NCBI RefSeq assembly: GCF_003865135.1
Contig: NZ_BHZC01000001.1
Coordinates: forward strand, 6,572,001 to 6,636,000
DNA from: Streptomyces chrestomyceticus JCM 4735
Lineage (GTDB): Bacteria > Actinomycetota > Actinomycetes > Streptomycetales > Streptomycetaceae
Reading direction: 5' to 3'
DNA: 64,000 nucleotides
Shown here one piece after another: positions 1 through 7,738 of this stretch. Both the position numbers and the translations under genes were made by a program. The notes beneath the pieces were generated by a model, which was not told the origin of the DNA, did not search any database, and was given only the letters and a program-made list of their open reading frames with translations. Position 1 is the stretch's first letter; every line of letters begins with the position of its first letter.

Positions 1-921
1 GGACAGGACCGTGCGCACATACGGCGGGTCCACCTTCAGCCGGTGCCTCTCGTGCACCAGGCGCACCACCTCGGCGGCGGTCGCATCATCACCGAGCCGT
101 GATGCGGCCTCGACGATCGCCTGCGCCTTGTTCAGCGGCGGCAGTTCGCCGACCTGCGGCGCATCATGATGCGCATCATGATGCGGGTCCGATACGCGCT
201 CCACGCGGACGTGCTCTCGCGGGGCATCGAGCGCCAGCGCCACGTCGACCGCGTCCACCACGACCCCGTGCTCGATCAGCAGGGAGGCCAGTTCGGCGTG
301 CGAGAGATGCGGGTGTGATGCGGCGACGATGCGCACCGCCCGTGCCGGGTCCATGGAGGCGAACTGCTCGCGCAGCACGTCCCGGGCGCCGCGCGGCTTC
401 TCGGGCTCTTCCTCGTCCGGCCGTTCGGCGTTGCTGATGTGCGCCAGGGCCCGCTTGCGGACGCTGCCTCCCGCGGTCTTGGGTGCCAGCAGCCAGGCCC
501 AGCCGCCGAGCGTCGGCAGCCGGAACGGGCGTTCCCCCAGCGCCTTCCTCGCCTGAGCACGCGGGCCGGCCCAGGCCAGTTCGGAGATGGCTTGGAGGGC
601 GAGGCTGGGGGCACTGAAGAGGATCGCGGCCGGTACGCCGCCGTGGATGAGGGTGGCGTGGAAGATGTTCAGGTAGATGGACATGACGAGCATGGCCAGG
701 GAGGCGAGGCGGGCTCCGACGGCAGAGCGGCCGGCGGCGGACGCCTCGGACGCCAGGTACTGGCAGGCGTAGGCGGCACCGTCGAACACGGCGACTCCGG
801 CAGCGGCGACGAGGACGGGGGCACCGTAGTGGCGGCCGACCACGTACAGGGACCAGCCGGTGACGCCGAGGGCGGCCGCGCCGACCACCAGCCGTGCCAG
901 GCGCCAGGAGTTGCGGTTCAC
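1..921 (-). CDS. DUF2637-like membrane protein (partial, runs off left edge)
   Basis: A GTG start at 921 follows an AAGGG-type ribosome site, and the frame stays open to base 1 (307 codons seen, no stop). The N-terminal half has about four hydrophobic segments (roughly residues 8-40, 70-95, 97-125). A charged linker with an EEEPEKPRG stretch follows, then a soluble tail with HHDAHHDA near residue 250. This layout matches DUF2637/Spd-type proteins that usually sit next to the FtsK/TraB translocase gene in Streptomyces integrative plasmids. The family call is from recognition; a transfer or spread role is inferred. The 3' end is missing. Confidence 0.6.
   Translation of the reverse strand, partial: MNRNSWRLARLVVGAAALGVTGWSLYVVGRHYGAPVLVAAAGVAVFDGAAYACQYLASEASAAGRSAVGARLASLAMLVMSIYLNIFHATLIHGGVPAAILFSAPSLALQAISELAWAGPRAQARKALGERPFRLPTLGGWAWLLAPKTAGGSVRKRALAHISNAERPDEEEPEKPRGARDVLREQFASMDPARAVRIVAASHPHLSHAELASLLIEHGVVVDAVDVALALDAPREHVRVERVSDPHHDAHHDAPQVGELPPLNKAQAIVEAASRLGDDATAAEVVRLVHERHRLKVDPPYVRTVLS
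160..185. repeat. 26-bp perfect palindrome made of two CATCATGATG units
   Basis: Positions 160-185 read the same on both strands and contain two copies of GCATCATGAT in tandem. Within the membrane-protein gene the sequence encodes HHDAHHDA. It could be a protein-binding site or simply a His-rich peptide repeat. Confidence 0.7.
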
Positions 922-941
922 GGGGTTTCCCTTCTTGCTGT

Positions 942-1085
942 TCAGGAGGAGCGGTTGAGCCAGCGGCACGGGCGGCAGGCGGGGCTGTGGGTGCGGGTGC
1001 CGCGCATGTGGATCAGGAGGGTGACGCCGGTGACGACCACGGCGAGACAGGCCAGGACGCAGGCCATGTCGAGGACGGTGCGCAT
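942..1085 (-). CDS. Small single-span membrane protein
   Basis: 47 residues: a hydrophobic segment (about residues 6-26) is followed by a basic, Cys-containing tail (HSPACRPCRW). The start at 1085 overlaps the preceding gene's stop, and the gene ends 20 bases before the DUF2637-like gene, so it belongs to the same leftward operon. Size and setting resemble the small Spd membrane proteins of Streptomyces plasmids. No specific function can be assigned. Confidence 0.6.
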   Translation of the reverse strand: MRTVLDMACVLACLAVVVTGVTLLIHMRGTRTHSPACRPCRWLNRSS

Positions 1086-1549
1086 CACGACCACCCCCCG
1101 ATCGCCGGCACGACCGTGACGGCGGCGGCGAGTCCGGCGGCCTTGAGGAGCCGGCCCGCCCGGGTGAGCAGGCGCATCTTGGCGTCGCAGATCCGTGACA
1201 GGCTGCGCAGTTCGGCACGCAGGTCCGAGGCGGTCAGGGCGGCGTCCAGCTCCTCGTCGTCGCACCGGGCGTAGTGGGCGAAGTAGGCGCGGCCCGCGCC
1301 GGTGCGGGGCAGCACGACGTCGAGCAGGAGCCAGGCGGCAGCTCCGACGAGGACCGTGGTGGCAACGGCCGGGACGCCGGTGGCCCAGCCGCGGTGCACG
1401 AGGGCACTGACGTTGTCGGCGAGCGCGCCCGCCGCGAAGACCAGGGCGGCGAAGAAGACGCCGGCCTTGCTGTCGGCGCGGGCGATGTCCGAACGGACCT
1501 CGGCGATCCGGGTCTCGATGCTTCCGGTGGGCGGGGTGACGGTCGTCAT
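1085..1549 (-). CDS. Pycsar-effector-like (PycTM/DUF5706-type) membrane protein
   Basis: 154 residues. The N-terminal helix contains RIAEVRSDIARADSKAG, the start of the PycTM-type domain. Two membrane helices (about residues 29-47 and 58-80) and a long C-terminal helical region (RAELRSLSRICDAKM) follow. In Pycsar defence, such proteins damage the membrane when a cyclase makes cCMP or cUMP. No cyclase gene is visible beside it here. Actinobacterial plasmids often carry this domain alone, so a role in membrane biology or plasmid spread is equally possible. The family call is recognition from sequence; the function is uncertain. Confidence 0.6.
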   Translation of the reverse strand: MTTVTPPTGSIETRIAEVRSDIARADSKAGVFFAALVFAAGALADNVSALVHRGWATGVPAVATTVLVGAAAWLLLDVVLPRTGAGRAYFAHYARCDDEELDAALTASDLRAELRSLSRICDAKMRLLTRAGRLLKAAGLAAAVTVVPAIGGWS

Positions 1550-1755
1550 GGCGTCCTCTGCTCGGGCCGGTGGGTGACGAGCCGCAGGAGGGTCACGGCG
1601 AGCGCCGCGACCAGGGCGGCGGGAGTGGTCAGCAGCCAGCCGACGGCGGCCAGCGCCGCGACCAGGACGGCGGGCACGACCACGGTGACGATCTGCGGGC
1701 AGGTGATCAGCAGTGCGGCGGTGAGGAGCAGGGCGAGCCAGGCGGCGGGACGCAT
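1546..1755 (-). CDS. Small two-span membrane protein
   Basis: 69 residues with two hydrophobic helices (about 4-25 and 30-60) and a basic end (RLVTHRPEQRTP). The stop overlaps the ATG of the Pycsar-like gene by 4 bases, indicating translational coupling. It is likely a small Spd-like or partner membrane component; no further assignment is possible. Confidence 0.6.
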   Translation of the reverse strand: MRPAAWLALLLTAALLITCPQIVTVVVPAVLVAALAAVGWLLTTPAALVAALAVTLLRLVTHRPEQRTP

Positions 1756-2135
1756 CAGGACCTCCCGCGGGTGCAGCGGCAGCGCGGCCCGTGGGCCAGC
1801 GCGCACAGATCCTGTACGGACAGGCCGCCCAGGCTGCCGCGGTGAGTCACGCCGTCCTCGTGGTCGTCGACGCCGTCGATCTGCCAGCCCCGGGTCTCCC
1901 ACACGCCGTCACGGAGCCGCGTCAGCGTGCCGACCTGCTTCACCCGGCTCCGACGCTCCTGCTGCGCCTTCTCTTCGGCCTCGCGGTGCCGGGCCCACTC
2001 ACGTCGGGCCATCTCGGTGCATCGAAGCTGCTCCGCCTGCCGCTCCTGCTCGGTGCGCTGCGGGCTGCGCTGGTAGCGCTCTTCTTCCGTCTCCATCTCG
2101 GAGAACTTCGGTCCGCAGCGGAGCCAGCCCATCAC
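1755..2135 (-). CDS. Hypothetical protein, charged N-terminal half
   Basis: 126 residues. The first ~65 residues are rich in Glu, Arg and Gln (EEERYQRSPQRTEQERQAEQ) and probably helical or coiled-coil. The C-terminal end is cysteine- and basic-rich (HGPRCRCTRGRS). The ATG at 2135 overlaps the upstream stop. Two adjacent ATG codons (2135, 2132) leave the exact start uncertain. Confidence 0.5.
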   Translation of the reverse strand: MMGWLRCGPKFSEMETEEERYQRSPQRTEQERQAEQLRCTEMARREWARHREAEEKAQQERRSRVKQVGTLTRLRDGVWETRGWQIDGVDDHEDGVTHRGSLGGLSVQDLCALAHGPRCRCTRGRS

Positions 2136-2350
2136 GCACCCCCGGTCCGGCCGGTGACGGCGCGCAGCACGTCTTGGACCATCTCGGCGGGCAGCAGGCC
2201 CTTGTCGATCGCGGCCAGCGTGGCGAACTCGCGGGCGATGGCGATACGGCGGCGTTCATAGTCGCCGCGGTAGACCTTGGCCGTCTCCTCCAGCTCGTCA
2301 CGAGCGTTCCGCAGCAGGTCGGCGGCCTCTTCCAGGTAGCGGGACATCAC
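2132..2350 (-). CDS. Hypothetical small helical protein
   Basis: 72 residues, acidic and probably all-helical (YLEEAADLLRNARDELEE). It overlaps both neighbours by 4 bases in the leftward operon. No family was recognised. Confidence 0.55.
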   Translation of the reverse strand: MMSRYLEEAADLLRNARDELEETAKVYRGDYERRRIAIAREFATLAAIDKGLLPAEMVQDVLRAVTGRTGGA

Positions 2351-2613
2351 GCCACCTCCCTCAGTTCGGCGCCGTACAGCTCGTCGGCCAGCGACGGCTC
2401 GCCGGGGTGGCGGCGGTCGTAGGCCGCGGCCTCCTCCAGCAGGCTGCGGCGCACAGCCGGGTAGGCGGCGGTGACGTAGGCGGTCACCAGCTGCGCCCGG
2501 TAGGTGGCGTGCGGGTCCGGCACCAGCGTCGTGGCGCGGCGGCGGGCCACCAGGCCGGAGGTGACGGCGGCGTCCGCGTCGGACAGGGCGGTGAAGTCGA
2601 CGAGCAGGGTCAT
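2347..2613 (-). CDS. Hypothetical small soluble protein
   Basis: 88 residues without membrane segments. It begins MTLLVDFTALSDADAA and contains a helical middle with TYRAQLVTAYVTAAYP. It is coupled to the next gene by a 4-base overlap. No family was recognised. Confidence 0.55.
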   Translation of the reverse strand: MTLLVDFTALSDADAAVTSGLVARRRATTLVPDPHATYRAQLVTAYVTAAYPAVRRSLLEEAAAYDRRHPGEPSLADELYGAELREVA

Positions 2614-2679
2614 CGGACAGTCCTCTGTCGGTAAGTCGATACGAGTGGGCGGGCGGGGCCCGGGGCCCCGCCCGGTTGG

Positions 2680-2901
2680 TCAGCGGGCGTGCTTGGGCTT
2701 CCAGGTGCCGTTGTTCAGGGCGTTCAGCTCGTCGAGGTAGCCGTCCACGGCTTTCCCCATCTGGCTGGCCAGCGCGACCTGGCCGTTGCGTTCGCAGTCG
2801 CGCCGCGCCTTGTGCGCGTCCTGGATGTCGGACTCGATGTCCGCCTTCAGGTCACTGTCGGAGTGGGTGCCGGCCTCGAAGAAGTGACGTCCAGCTGCCA
2901 T
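2680..2901 (-). CDS. Hypothetical small protein
   Basis: 73 residues, helical and charged (DLKADIESDIQDAHKARRD), ending GTWKPKHAR. Spacing of about 66 bases to the next gene and 87 bases from the HIT gene marks a slight break in the otherwise overlapping operon. No family was recognised. Confidence 0.55.
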   Translation of the reverse strand: MAAGRHFFEAGTHSDSDLKADIESDIQDAHKARRDCERNGQVALASQMGKAVDGYLDELNALNNGTWKPKHAR

Positions 2902-2988
2902 GAGTACTGGTCCTTTCGGCTCGTGCGGGCCGGACCGTCCGGCCGCCGCACCCGCACGGGGCTGCCGCGCGGGACGGAAGCGGGAGGG

Positions 2989-3342
2989 TCAGACCGCGGC
3001 CTGCTGCGGCGTCCACGGCAGCGGCAGGTTGTCGCCGGCCGCGCGCGGGACCACGTGGGCGTGGGCGTGCCGGATGGACTGGGTTGCCTCACGGCCCTCG
3101 GAGATCACGAGGTTGAAGGGCCGGCCGGTGGCGGCCGCGTACTCGGCGGCCCGCTGCATCACGGCACCGGTCACCATCGGATCCTCCGCCGGGCCGTCCA
3201 CGTGCACCCGCGGGATCACCAGCACGTGCCCCTTGGTTACCGGGTCGATCGGCTTGATGGCGATCGCGTCCGGCCAGCGAGCCAGGACCGTGGCCGGGGC
3301 CAGGCCCGCGACGATGTCGCAGAAGGGGCACGGCTCGGTCAT
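2989..3342 (-). CDS. HIT-family (histidine triad) protein
   Basis: 117 residues. The hallmark HIT motif HAHAHVVP lies near residue 92, after a typical HIT core (KGHVLVIPRVHVDG) at residues 37-50. An N-terminal CPFCDI motif (residues 5-10) is common in actinobacterial HIT proteins. HIT enzymes hydrolyse or transfer nucleotides at a phosphoramidate or dinucleotide bond. Family membership is clear; the substrate is unknown. The start at 3342 overlaps the upstream stop by 4 bases. Its presence among plasmid cargo genes hints at nucleotide signalling or salvage, which is only inference. Confidence 0.85.
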   Translation of the reverse strand: MTEPCPFCDIVAGLAPATVLARWPDAIAIKPIDPVTKGHVLVIPRVHVDGPAEDPMVTGAVMQRAAEYAAATGRPFNLVISEGREATQSIRHAHAHVVPRAAGDNLPLPWTPQQAAV

Positions 3343-3683
3343 GACGCCACCTCCTGCCCCGCGAGGGCCGGCGCGTAGCCGGTGACCTCGATGTCGGCGC
3401 CGAGGAACTGGCTGCGGGCTTCGAGGCTCATGTGGCTGTGCCCGTAGGCGACCTCGTAGGTGCGGCACTCGACGCCGTCGGGGTCGATACCGAGGGCCTC
3501 ACGCCACCGCTCGAAGGCTCCGAGGTCGTGCCGGACCTCGACCAGGACCTGGCTGGGGAAGACCCCGCTCGTGATGGTGAGCGCGGCCGTGACCGTGACG
3601 GCCGCGGCGGGCAGGCCGGGGAAGGCGCGGGCCAGCGCGGCGACCGCGTCGAGCGCGGCCTGCTGATCGGCGAGAGTCGTCAC
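3339..3683 (-). CDS. Hypothetical protein
   Basis: 114 residues. It has an Ala-rich N-terminal half, then a mixed region with EVRHDLGAFERWREALGID and YGHSHMSLEA. It is translationally coupled to the HIT gene and to the upstream gene by 4-base overlaps. No family was recognised. Confidence 0.55.
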   Translation of the reverse strand: MTTLADQQAALDAVAALARAFPGLPAAAVTVTAALTITSGVFPSQVLVEVRHDLGAFERWREALGIDPDGVECRTYEVAYGHSHMSLEARSQFLGADIEVTGYAPALAGQEVAS

Positions 3684-4084
3684 GACGTCACCGCCCCGTT
3701 GACGATCCGCAGCGCGGGCCGGCGCGTATCCCCGGAGCCGGTCCGGCGGCGTTCCAGTGCGTCCCGGCCGAGGCCGGTGACCGGCATCGTCTCGCCGTCG
3801 TCGTACAGGCCGAGCCGCAGGTTGTGCTCGTCTGCGGACAGCAGGGACAGCTCGGCGTCCAGCACGCCGATGATCCGCAGGGCCAGTTCTTCGGGGATCT
3901 CGAAGAGCCCGGCCACGCGCCCGGCATCCGGCCCGGACCCCTGAGCGATAGTGACGGTCACATCCGAGCAGGGGCCCGCGTCGGGCTGCAGCCGCATGCC
4001 CACCGCGAGCAGGCGGAGGAGGAGGCCGGCGACCCGGTCCGCGGTCGGCACCGGCTCCGGCCTGGGGGCGCGGGAGTCGCTCAC
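3680..4084 (-). CDS. Hypothetical protein
   Basis: 134 residues from a GTG at 4084 that overlaps the upstream stop (GTGA). The core contains FEIPEELALRIIGVLDAELS, a helical segment, between a Pro-rich N-terminus and a basic tail. An earlier in-frame start is unlikely because it would run through the gene upstream. Confidence 0.5.
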   Translation of the reverse strand: MSDSRAPRPEPVPTADRVAGLLLRLLAVGMRLQPDAGPCSDVTVTIAQGSGPDAGRVAGLFEIPEELALRIIGVLDAELSLLSADEHNLRLGLYDDGETMPVTGLGRDALERRRTGSGDTRRPALRIVNGAVTS

Positions 4085-4254
4085 GACGCCTCCCGTGCGG
4101 TCTGGATGTTCAGTCCGAGCTGGCGGCGGTCGCGGCGCTGGAGGGACGCGCCGTACTCGGCGTACCGGGCCTGGTCCTCCTCGTGCCGGGTGCGGCAGCG
4201 GTCGCAGTGCTCGCGGTGGAGGGCCTGGACGGCGTCCGTGTAGAGGTCGGTCAT
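4081..4254 (-). CDS. Small His/Cys-rich protein, possible zinc knuckle
   Basis: 57 residues from ATG 4254. An HREHCDRCRTRH stretch near residue 15 could bind one metal ion; the rest is charged and helical (EEDQARYAEYGASLQRRDRR). Overlaps on both sides fit the operon pattern. The metal site is inference from residue spacing. Confidence 0.5.
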   Translation of the reverse strand: MTDLYTDAVQALHREHCDRCRTRHEEDQARYAEYGASLQRRDRRQLGLNIQTAREAS

Positions 4255-4439
4255 GACTCCCCCCTCGGCACGATCTTGAACACGTCGCCGTGCGCCGCGT
4301 AGACGACGTGCACGTCCTCACCCGCCGCGCGCAGAACCTCCACCGCAGCGTCGAGGATCGAAAGGGAACGGGTGGAGCCGGCGGGCAGCTCACGAGGCAG
4401 GCTGATCTGCGGGACACGGACCGGAGCAATGGACATCAC
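4251..4439 (-). CDS. Hypothetical small protein
   Basis: 62 residues, no membrane segment, with a central STRSLSILDAAVEVLRAAG helix and a beta-rich end (VHVVYAAHGDVFKIV). Overlaps of 4 bases at both ends. No family was recognised. Confidence 0.5.
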   Translation of the reverse strand: MMSIAPVRVPQISLPRELPAGSTRSLSILDAAVEVLRAAGEDVHVVYAAHGDVFKIVPRGES

Positions 4440-4801
4440 TGGTCCCCCTGTTCACCCAGGTCAATGGAGGTGAAGACCTGCTCGATCTCGTCGACGGTCT
4501 CCGCGTCCACCTCCGGCCCCGGCCCGGGGACGCCGCTGTCCAGCGTCCAGGCGCCGTTGCCGCCGGGCGCGGTCTCGGCCTCGTCGTCCTTGCTGTAGGA
4601 CACCAAGGACTCGGTGACATCGGTCAGGCGCTCCAGCTCCCGGCGGGACAGGATCTTCTCGCCGATGGGCTCGCCGGTGATGGCCCGCAAACTGATCCGG
4701 ACGATGAAGTCGCCTGTGTCCTGGCCCAAGGCGTCCAGGGCCTCACCGAACCGCAGGATGCGGCCGGCGTCCTCGTCCATCGGCGGCGGGAGAGACGTCA
4801 T
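4436..4801 (-). CDS. Hypothetical acidic protein
   Basis: 121 residues, strongly acidic. The N-terminal segment has RILRFGEALDALGQD. It ends with an Asp/Glu-rich tail (EVDAETVDEIEQVF), which suggests a DNA-mimic-like or protein-interaction surface, although that is speculation. It is coupled to both neighbours. Confidence 0.5.
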   Translation of the reverse strand: MTSLPPPMDEDAGRILRFGEALDALGQDTGDFIVRISLRAITGEPIGEKILSRRELERLTDVTESLVSYSKDDEAETAPGGNGAWTLDSGVPGPGPEVDAETVDEIEQVFTSIDLGEQGDQ

Positions 4802-5204
4802 GACGTCACCGCCCGGGCCAGCGACAGGCTCGCGACGACGTACGCCACCGCGATACCGGCCGGGTCGCCGGCCGCCCGCGCAGCCTCCGCCAGAGCGGCG
4901 GCCGGCGCGTCGTAGGTCGCGGCGATCCCTTCGACCAGGGCCGTCATGAAGCCGCGGCCCGTGGTGCCGTACAGGTACGCCCGGTCACCGTCGGACAGGC
5001 CCAGCTCGTCCAGCAGGCTGCGACCCCACACCAGGTGGGCGTGCTGCTCGCCGTACCGGGCGCGGGAGTCCATGAACCGCTCCACGAGGTACGCCACCTC
5101 GGCGCGGTCCACGCCCTGCGCGGACGCGGCGGCGACCGCGCGACGGACCACCGCCGCAGCCGGCGGGGGAAGGCGGCATTGGTCATCTCGGTGGTGGTGG
5201 TCAT
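4798..5204 (-). pseudogene. Hypothetical gene with a frame break at a G5/C5 run
   Basis: The operon's ATGA overlap puts the expected start at 5204 (MTTTTEMTNAAF), but that frame soon leaves the conserved part. The body (RAVAAASAQGVDRAEVAYL onward) is in another frame, open from a GTG at 5151. Adding one base to the run at 5165-5169 would join them as AAFPPPAAAVVRRAV, a natural sequence. This is either a real mutation or a sequencing indel. If it is real, translation from the 5151 GTG would still give 117 residues. Confidence 0.5.
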
Positions 5205-5404
5205 GACGCGACCTCCGAGGGCTCGATAGGCGGGCGAATCAGCTCGGACTCAGGGATGCGAATCGCGCCACCGGGACGCTGCTCATCGTTGGGCTCGTAG
5301 GGCTTGCCGTGTCGCAAGGCCTTCATGTACCCCACCTTGATCCACCTGTAGACGGTCGCGGGGTGCACGTTCAGGCGCTCTGCGACCTCCCTCACGCTCA
5401 GCAT
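5201..5404 (-). CDS. BldC/MerR-like helix-turn-helix DNA-binding protein
   Basis: 67 residues from ATG 5404, chosen because GGAGG lies 7 bases upstream. The HTH region LSVREVAERLNVHPATVYRW spans residues 2-21, followed by the wing-like GAIRIPESEL typical of excisionase/BldC-type HTH_17 domains. It is the first gene of the leftward operon and is divergent from the UTRA/GntR pair. It is therefore probably the operon's own regulator or an excisionase-type DNA bender. Confidence 0.75.
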   Translation of the reverse strand: MLSVREVAERLNVHPATVYRWIKVGYMKALRHGKPYEPNDEQRPGGAIRIPESELIRPPIEPSEVAS

Positions 5405-5594
5405 CAAATCCTCCGATCGCGGGCTTCGCATCTGACCCCGACCGTACTCGCTCGATACGTTTTATAGCAAGGCCCTTGCGGCGCGAAAGGCCGACATCCT
5501 CCCCTCTGCTGTGACCATCAAGGGATTAAGGTGGAGGTCAGGGACGCTATGGCGGTCAGCTCTGCGACCGCCGACTTCATCAAGGAGGTGACGA

Positions 5595-6128
5595 ATGAGC
5601 AGCAAGTGGAGCTCTGGTGAGTCGCTCCCGTACGTAACCCCCCGAGGCGTCGGCGAGCCCGATGCCTGGACTGCAGAGAGCGCCTGCAGTGGCGGTACTC
5701 AACGGTTGATCGGGGCGGGGGAAGCTTCGCCACCTTCCGAAGTGCGGCGCGCTTTGAGCTTGAGCGATGGCGAGGCCGCGATCGTGCGGCGTCGCGTCAT
5801 GTACATCAACGACACACCTATCGAGTTGACCGACTCCTGGTACCCGCGGCGCGTCGCCGCAGGTACCGCCCTCGCGGAGCCGCGAAAGATTCGAGGCGGA
5901 GCGCCGACCCTGCTGGCGGAGCTTGGCTACACGACCCGGTTCGTAACCGAGGAAGTGGGAGTTCGTCCAGTTACCAGCAGTGAGAGTGATCGACTCGGCC
6001 TCACGGACGGGGAGGGCGTACTTACGCTGCTCCGCACCACACGTACGGCCGACAGGGAGCCCATCGAGGTATCGCTGATGGTCATGAAAGGGCCTCGGCG
6101 GATCCGTTACGAGATCGAGGTTGACTGA
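5595..6128 (+). CDS. UTRA-domain protein lacking a DNA-binding domain
   Basis: 177 residues. A near-perfect Shine-Dalgarno (AAGGAGGTGA, 5582-5591) decides the start. Residues 55-175 match the ligand-binding UTRA fold of GntR/HutC regulators (RRRVMYINDTPIELTDSWY and the RTTRTADREPIEV strand). The N-terminal winged helix is absent. It overlaps the following full GntR gene, whose own UTRA domain is closely similar. It may form heterodimers or sense the ligand for the GntR partner; that role is inferred. Confidence 0.7.
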   Translation: MSSKWSSGESLPYVTPRGVGEPDAWTAESACSGGTQRLIGAGEASPPSEVRRALSLSDGEAAIVRRRVMYINDTPIELTDSWYPRRVAAGTALAEPRKIRGGAPTLLAELGYTTRFVTEEVGVRPVTSSESDRLGLTDGEGVLTLLRTTRTADREPIEVSLMVMKGPRRIRYEIEVD

Positions 6129-6890
6129 CTTGGCCAAGCACAGGGACAGGCGCCCGATCGCCGACAAGATCGCAGCGGACATCCGAGCCCTCGTCATGGC
6201 CGGCGAGTGGGAGCCCGGCAGCCAGGTGCCGAGCAACAGTGAGCTGCAGGAGCAGTACGGCACGTCGAACATGACGGTGCAACGCGCCTTGGCCGCACTC
6301 AAGGATGAGGAGTTGCTCGAAGGGCGCTCCGGTAGCGGCGTCTTCGTTCGAGACCACGCCACTCAGACAATCTCGCCTGCGTCCTACATGGCGCCGTCCG
6401 AGCCGGGAGAGCCGTATCGCTGGGTCAGCGAAGCCGCCGAGCGCGACCAGCGCGGCAGCAACAAAATCCTGCGAGTCGCAGAGGTGAAGCCCCGAAGAGG
6501 GTTGCGAAAGCGCTCGGCCTCGGCGCCCAAGGCACCGCCGTGTTGAGGTCGCGCATCGGCCTCCTCAATGACGAGCCGGCCGAACTCGCCAACTCGTACT
6601 ACCCCATCGAGCTTGCGAAGGGTACGCGCCTGGCGGACCGTCGCAAGATCCCAGGTGGATCTCCTACCTTGCTCGCAGAGATGGGCTACCCGCCGCGCGA
6701 GCAAGCCGACGAAGTCGCCGCCCGGAAGGCAACTCGGGAGGAGCACGAGCACTTGGAGCTTCCCGGTGACGTGGCGGTATTGGAGATCTTCCGTGTCGTC
6801 TACTCCGATAACCAGCGTCCGATCGAGGTCACGGAACTGATCAAGCCGGGTCACCTGTACAAGATGGGGTACCACCTACCCATGCACTGA
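6121..6890 (+). pseudogene. GntR/HutC-family repressor, split by a frameshift at a C4 run
   Basis: The N-terminal winged helix (residues 1-80, RPIADKIAADIRALVMAG and VPSNSELQEQYGTSNMTVQ) is clear, and a UTRA domain continues in another frame (LLNDEPAELANSYYPIELA to the stop at 6890). One extra C at 6490-6493 would restore KPPKRVAKALGLGAQGTAV. As written, translation stops at 6546. Such GntR proteins (KorSA of pSAM2 is the known example) repress transfer or replication genes of AICEs, so a real break could derepress the element. A sequencing indel is also possible. Confidence 0.65.
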
Positions 6891-6906
6891 CCGGCAAGGT
6901 CACGCG

Positions 6907-6935
6907 ACGCCCTCGGCCCGTCGGCGAGGGCGTTT
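6907..6935 (+). terminator. Rho-independent-like terminator after GntR
   Basis: A hairpin with ACGCCCTCG pairing with CGAGGGCGT is followed by TTT. It lies 16 bases after the GntR stop codon. Confidence 0.65.
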
Positions 6936-6957
6936 CGCGCTTCCCCGACTCGACACC

Positions 6958-6986
6958 TTGATACAAATGCGATCGAGGCATACGGT
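6958..6986 (+). promoter_or_regulatory. Candidate sigma-70-type promoter for the 7108 gene
   Basis: TTGATA (6958-6963) and TACGGT (6981-6986) are separated by 17 bases, in a locally AT-richer stretch about 120 bases before the ATG. An imperfect -10 keeps confidence moderate. Confidence 0.4.
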
Positions 6987-7015
6987 CGTGTGTAGTTGCT
7001 CACGCGCAACGCAAC

Positions 7016-7051
7016 GGCCGGGCATTCGTGTGACTGGCACGATGCCCGGCC
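7016..7051 (+). promoter_or_regulatory. Leader hairpin with perfect 10-bp arms
   Basis: GGCCGGGCAT (7016-7025) pairs with ATGCCCGGCC (7042-7051) between the candidate promoter and the gene at 7108. It has no U-tract, so it may be an mRNA leader structure or a protein-binding inverted repeat. Confidence 0.45.
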
Positions 7052-7107
7052 GGACTGCCAGCGGCTGCAACCGCTGATCATGACTCGCCTCGTCAAAGGA
7101 AGTCGAC

Positions 7108-7545
7108 ATGAGCCTACCTCCTGCCCCGCTGCCAGCTCAGGCCGAAGCGCCCATCCCCTACTCCTTGATGCCCGCTGCCGAGCTGCTGCCTCGGCTTGCT
7201 GTCGCTTCGGTGGGGGGTGTGCCAGTGCGTGTTGAGTGCCCGTCGTGGTGCGTGCTGGATCACGGTGCCGCGGCGCCCAGTCATCTGGAGGACGTGCGGC
7301 ATGAGGGTGCTCCGATCCGGCTGGTGATGCCGCTGTACAACGGTTCCGAGACGGTGATGGTGGCCAGGTTGTCGCAGTGGCCGTTCGCGCCGGGCGGCGG
7401 GCGTGTGTACGTGGCGGTCGATTCGGACGGCTGCGACGAGGACGCCGCGCTCTACCGTGATGCGGCGCTGGCGCTCGCCGACCAGCTGGCCGCGCACGCT
7501 GCCGACATCCGGCGCGTGGCGCTGCAGGCCGATCCGGCGGCCTGA
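7108..7545 (+). CDS. DUF6907-type hypothetical protein
   Basis: 145 residues from ATG 7108 behind AAAGGAAG. The block VRVECPSWCVLDHG (about residues 46-59) is the signature I associate with DUF6907 proteins, which are common on Streptomyces plasmids and near integrated elements. The C-terminal half is a mixed alpha/beta domain ending in an Ala-rich helix. Molecular function is unknown. It is the first gene of a rightward group with the two genes that follow. Confidence 0.65.
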   Translation: MSLPPAPLPAQAEAPIPYSLMPAAELLPRLAVASVGGVPVRVECPSWCVLDHGAAAPSHLEDVRHEGAPIRLVMPLYNGSETVMVARLSQWPFAPGGGRVYVAVDSDGCDEDAALYRDAALALADQLAAHAADIRRVALQADPAA

Positions 7546-7738
7546 CGGTTCCTGGCCCGCGGCGGCGCTTCGACGCCGCCGCCTGGCCCGTAGGGCATCG
7601 GCGGCCGGGGCGCGGCGGGTTCGCGTGAACGGGTTCCGGTTCCTCTGTCGCCGTGATGGTGTTTCGTGGCGCGGAGCCTGGTTCGCCGACTGGCATCGTG
7701 GGCTGCTGCGCCGTCCCGTACATGACGTGGAGGTAGTG

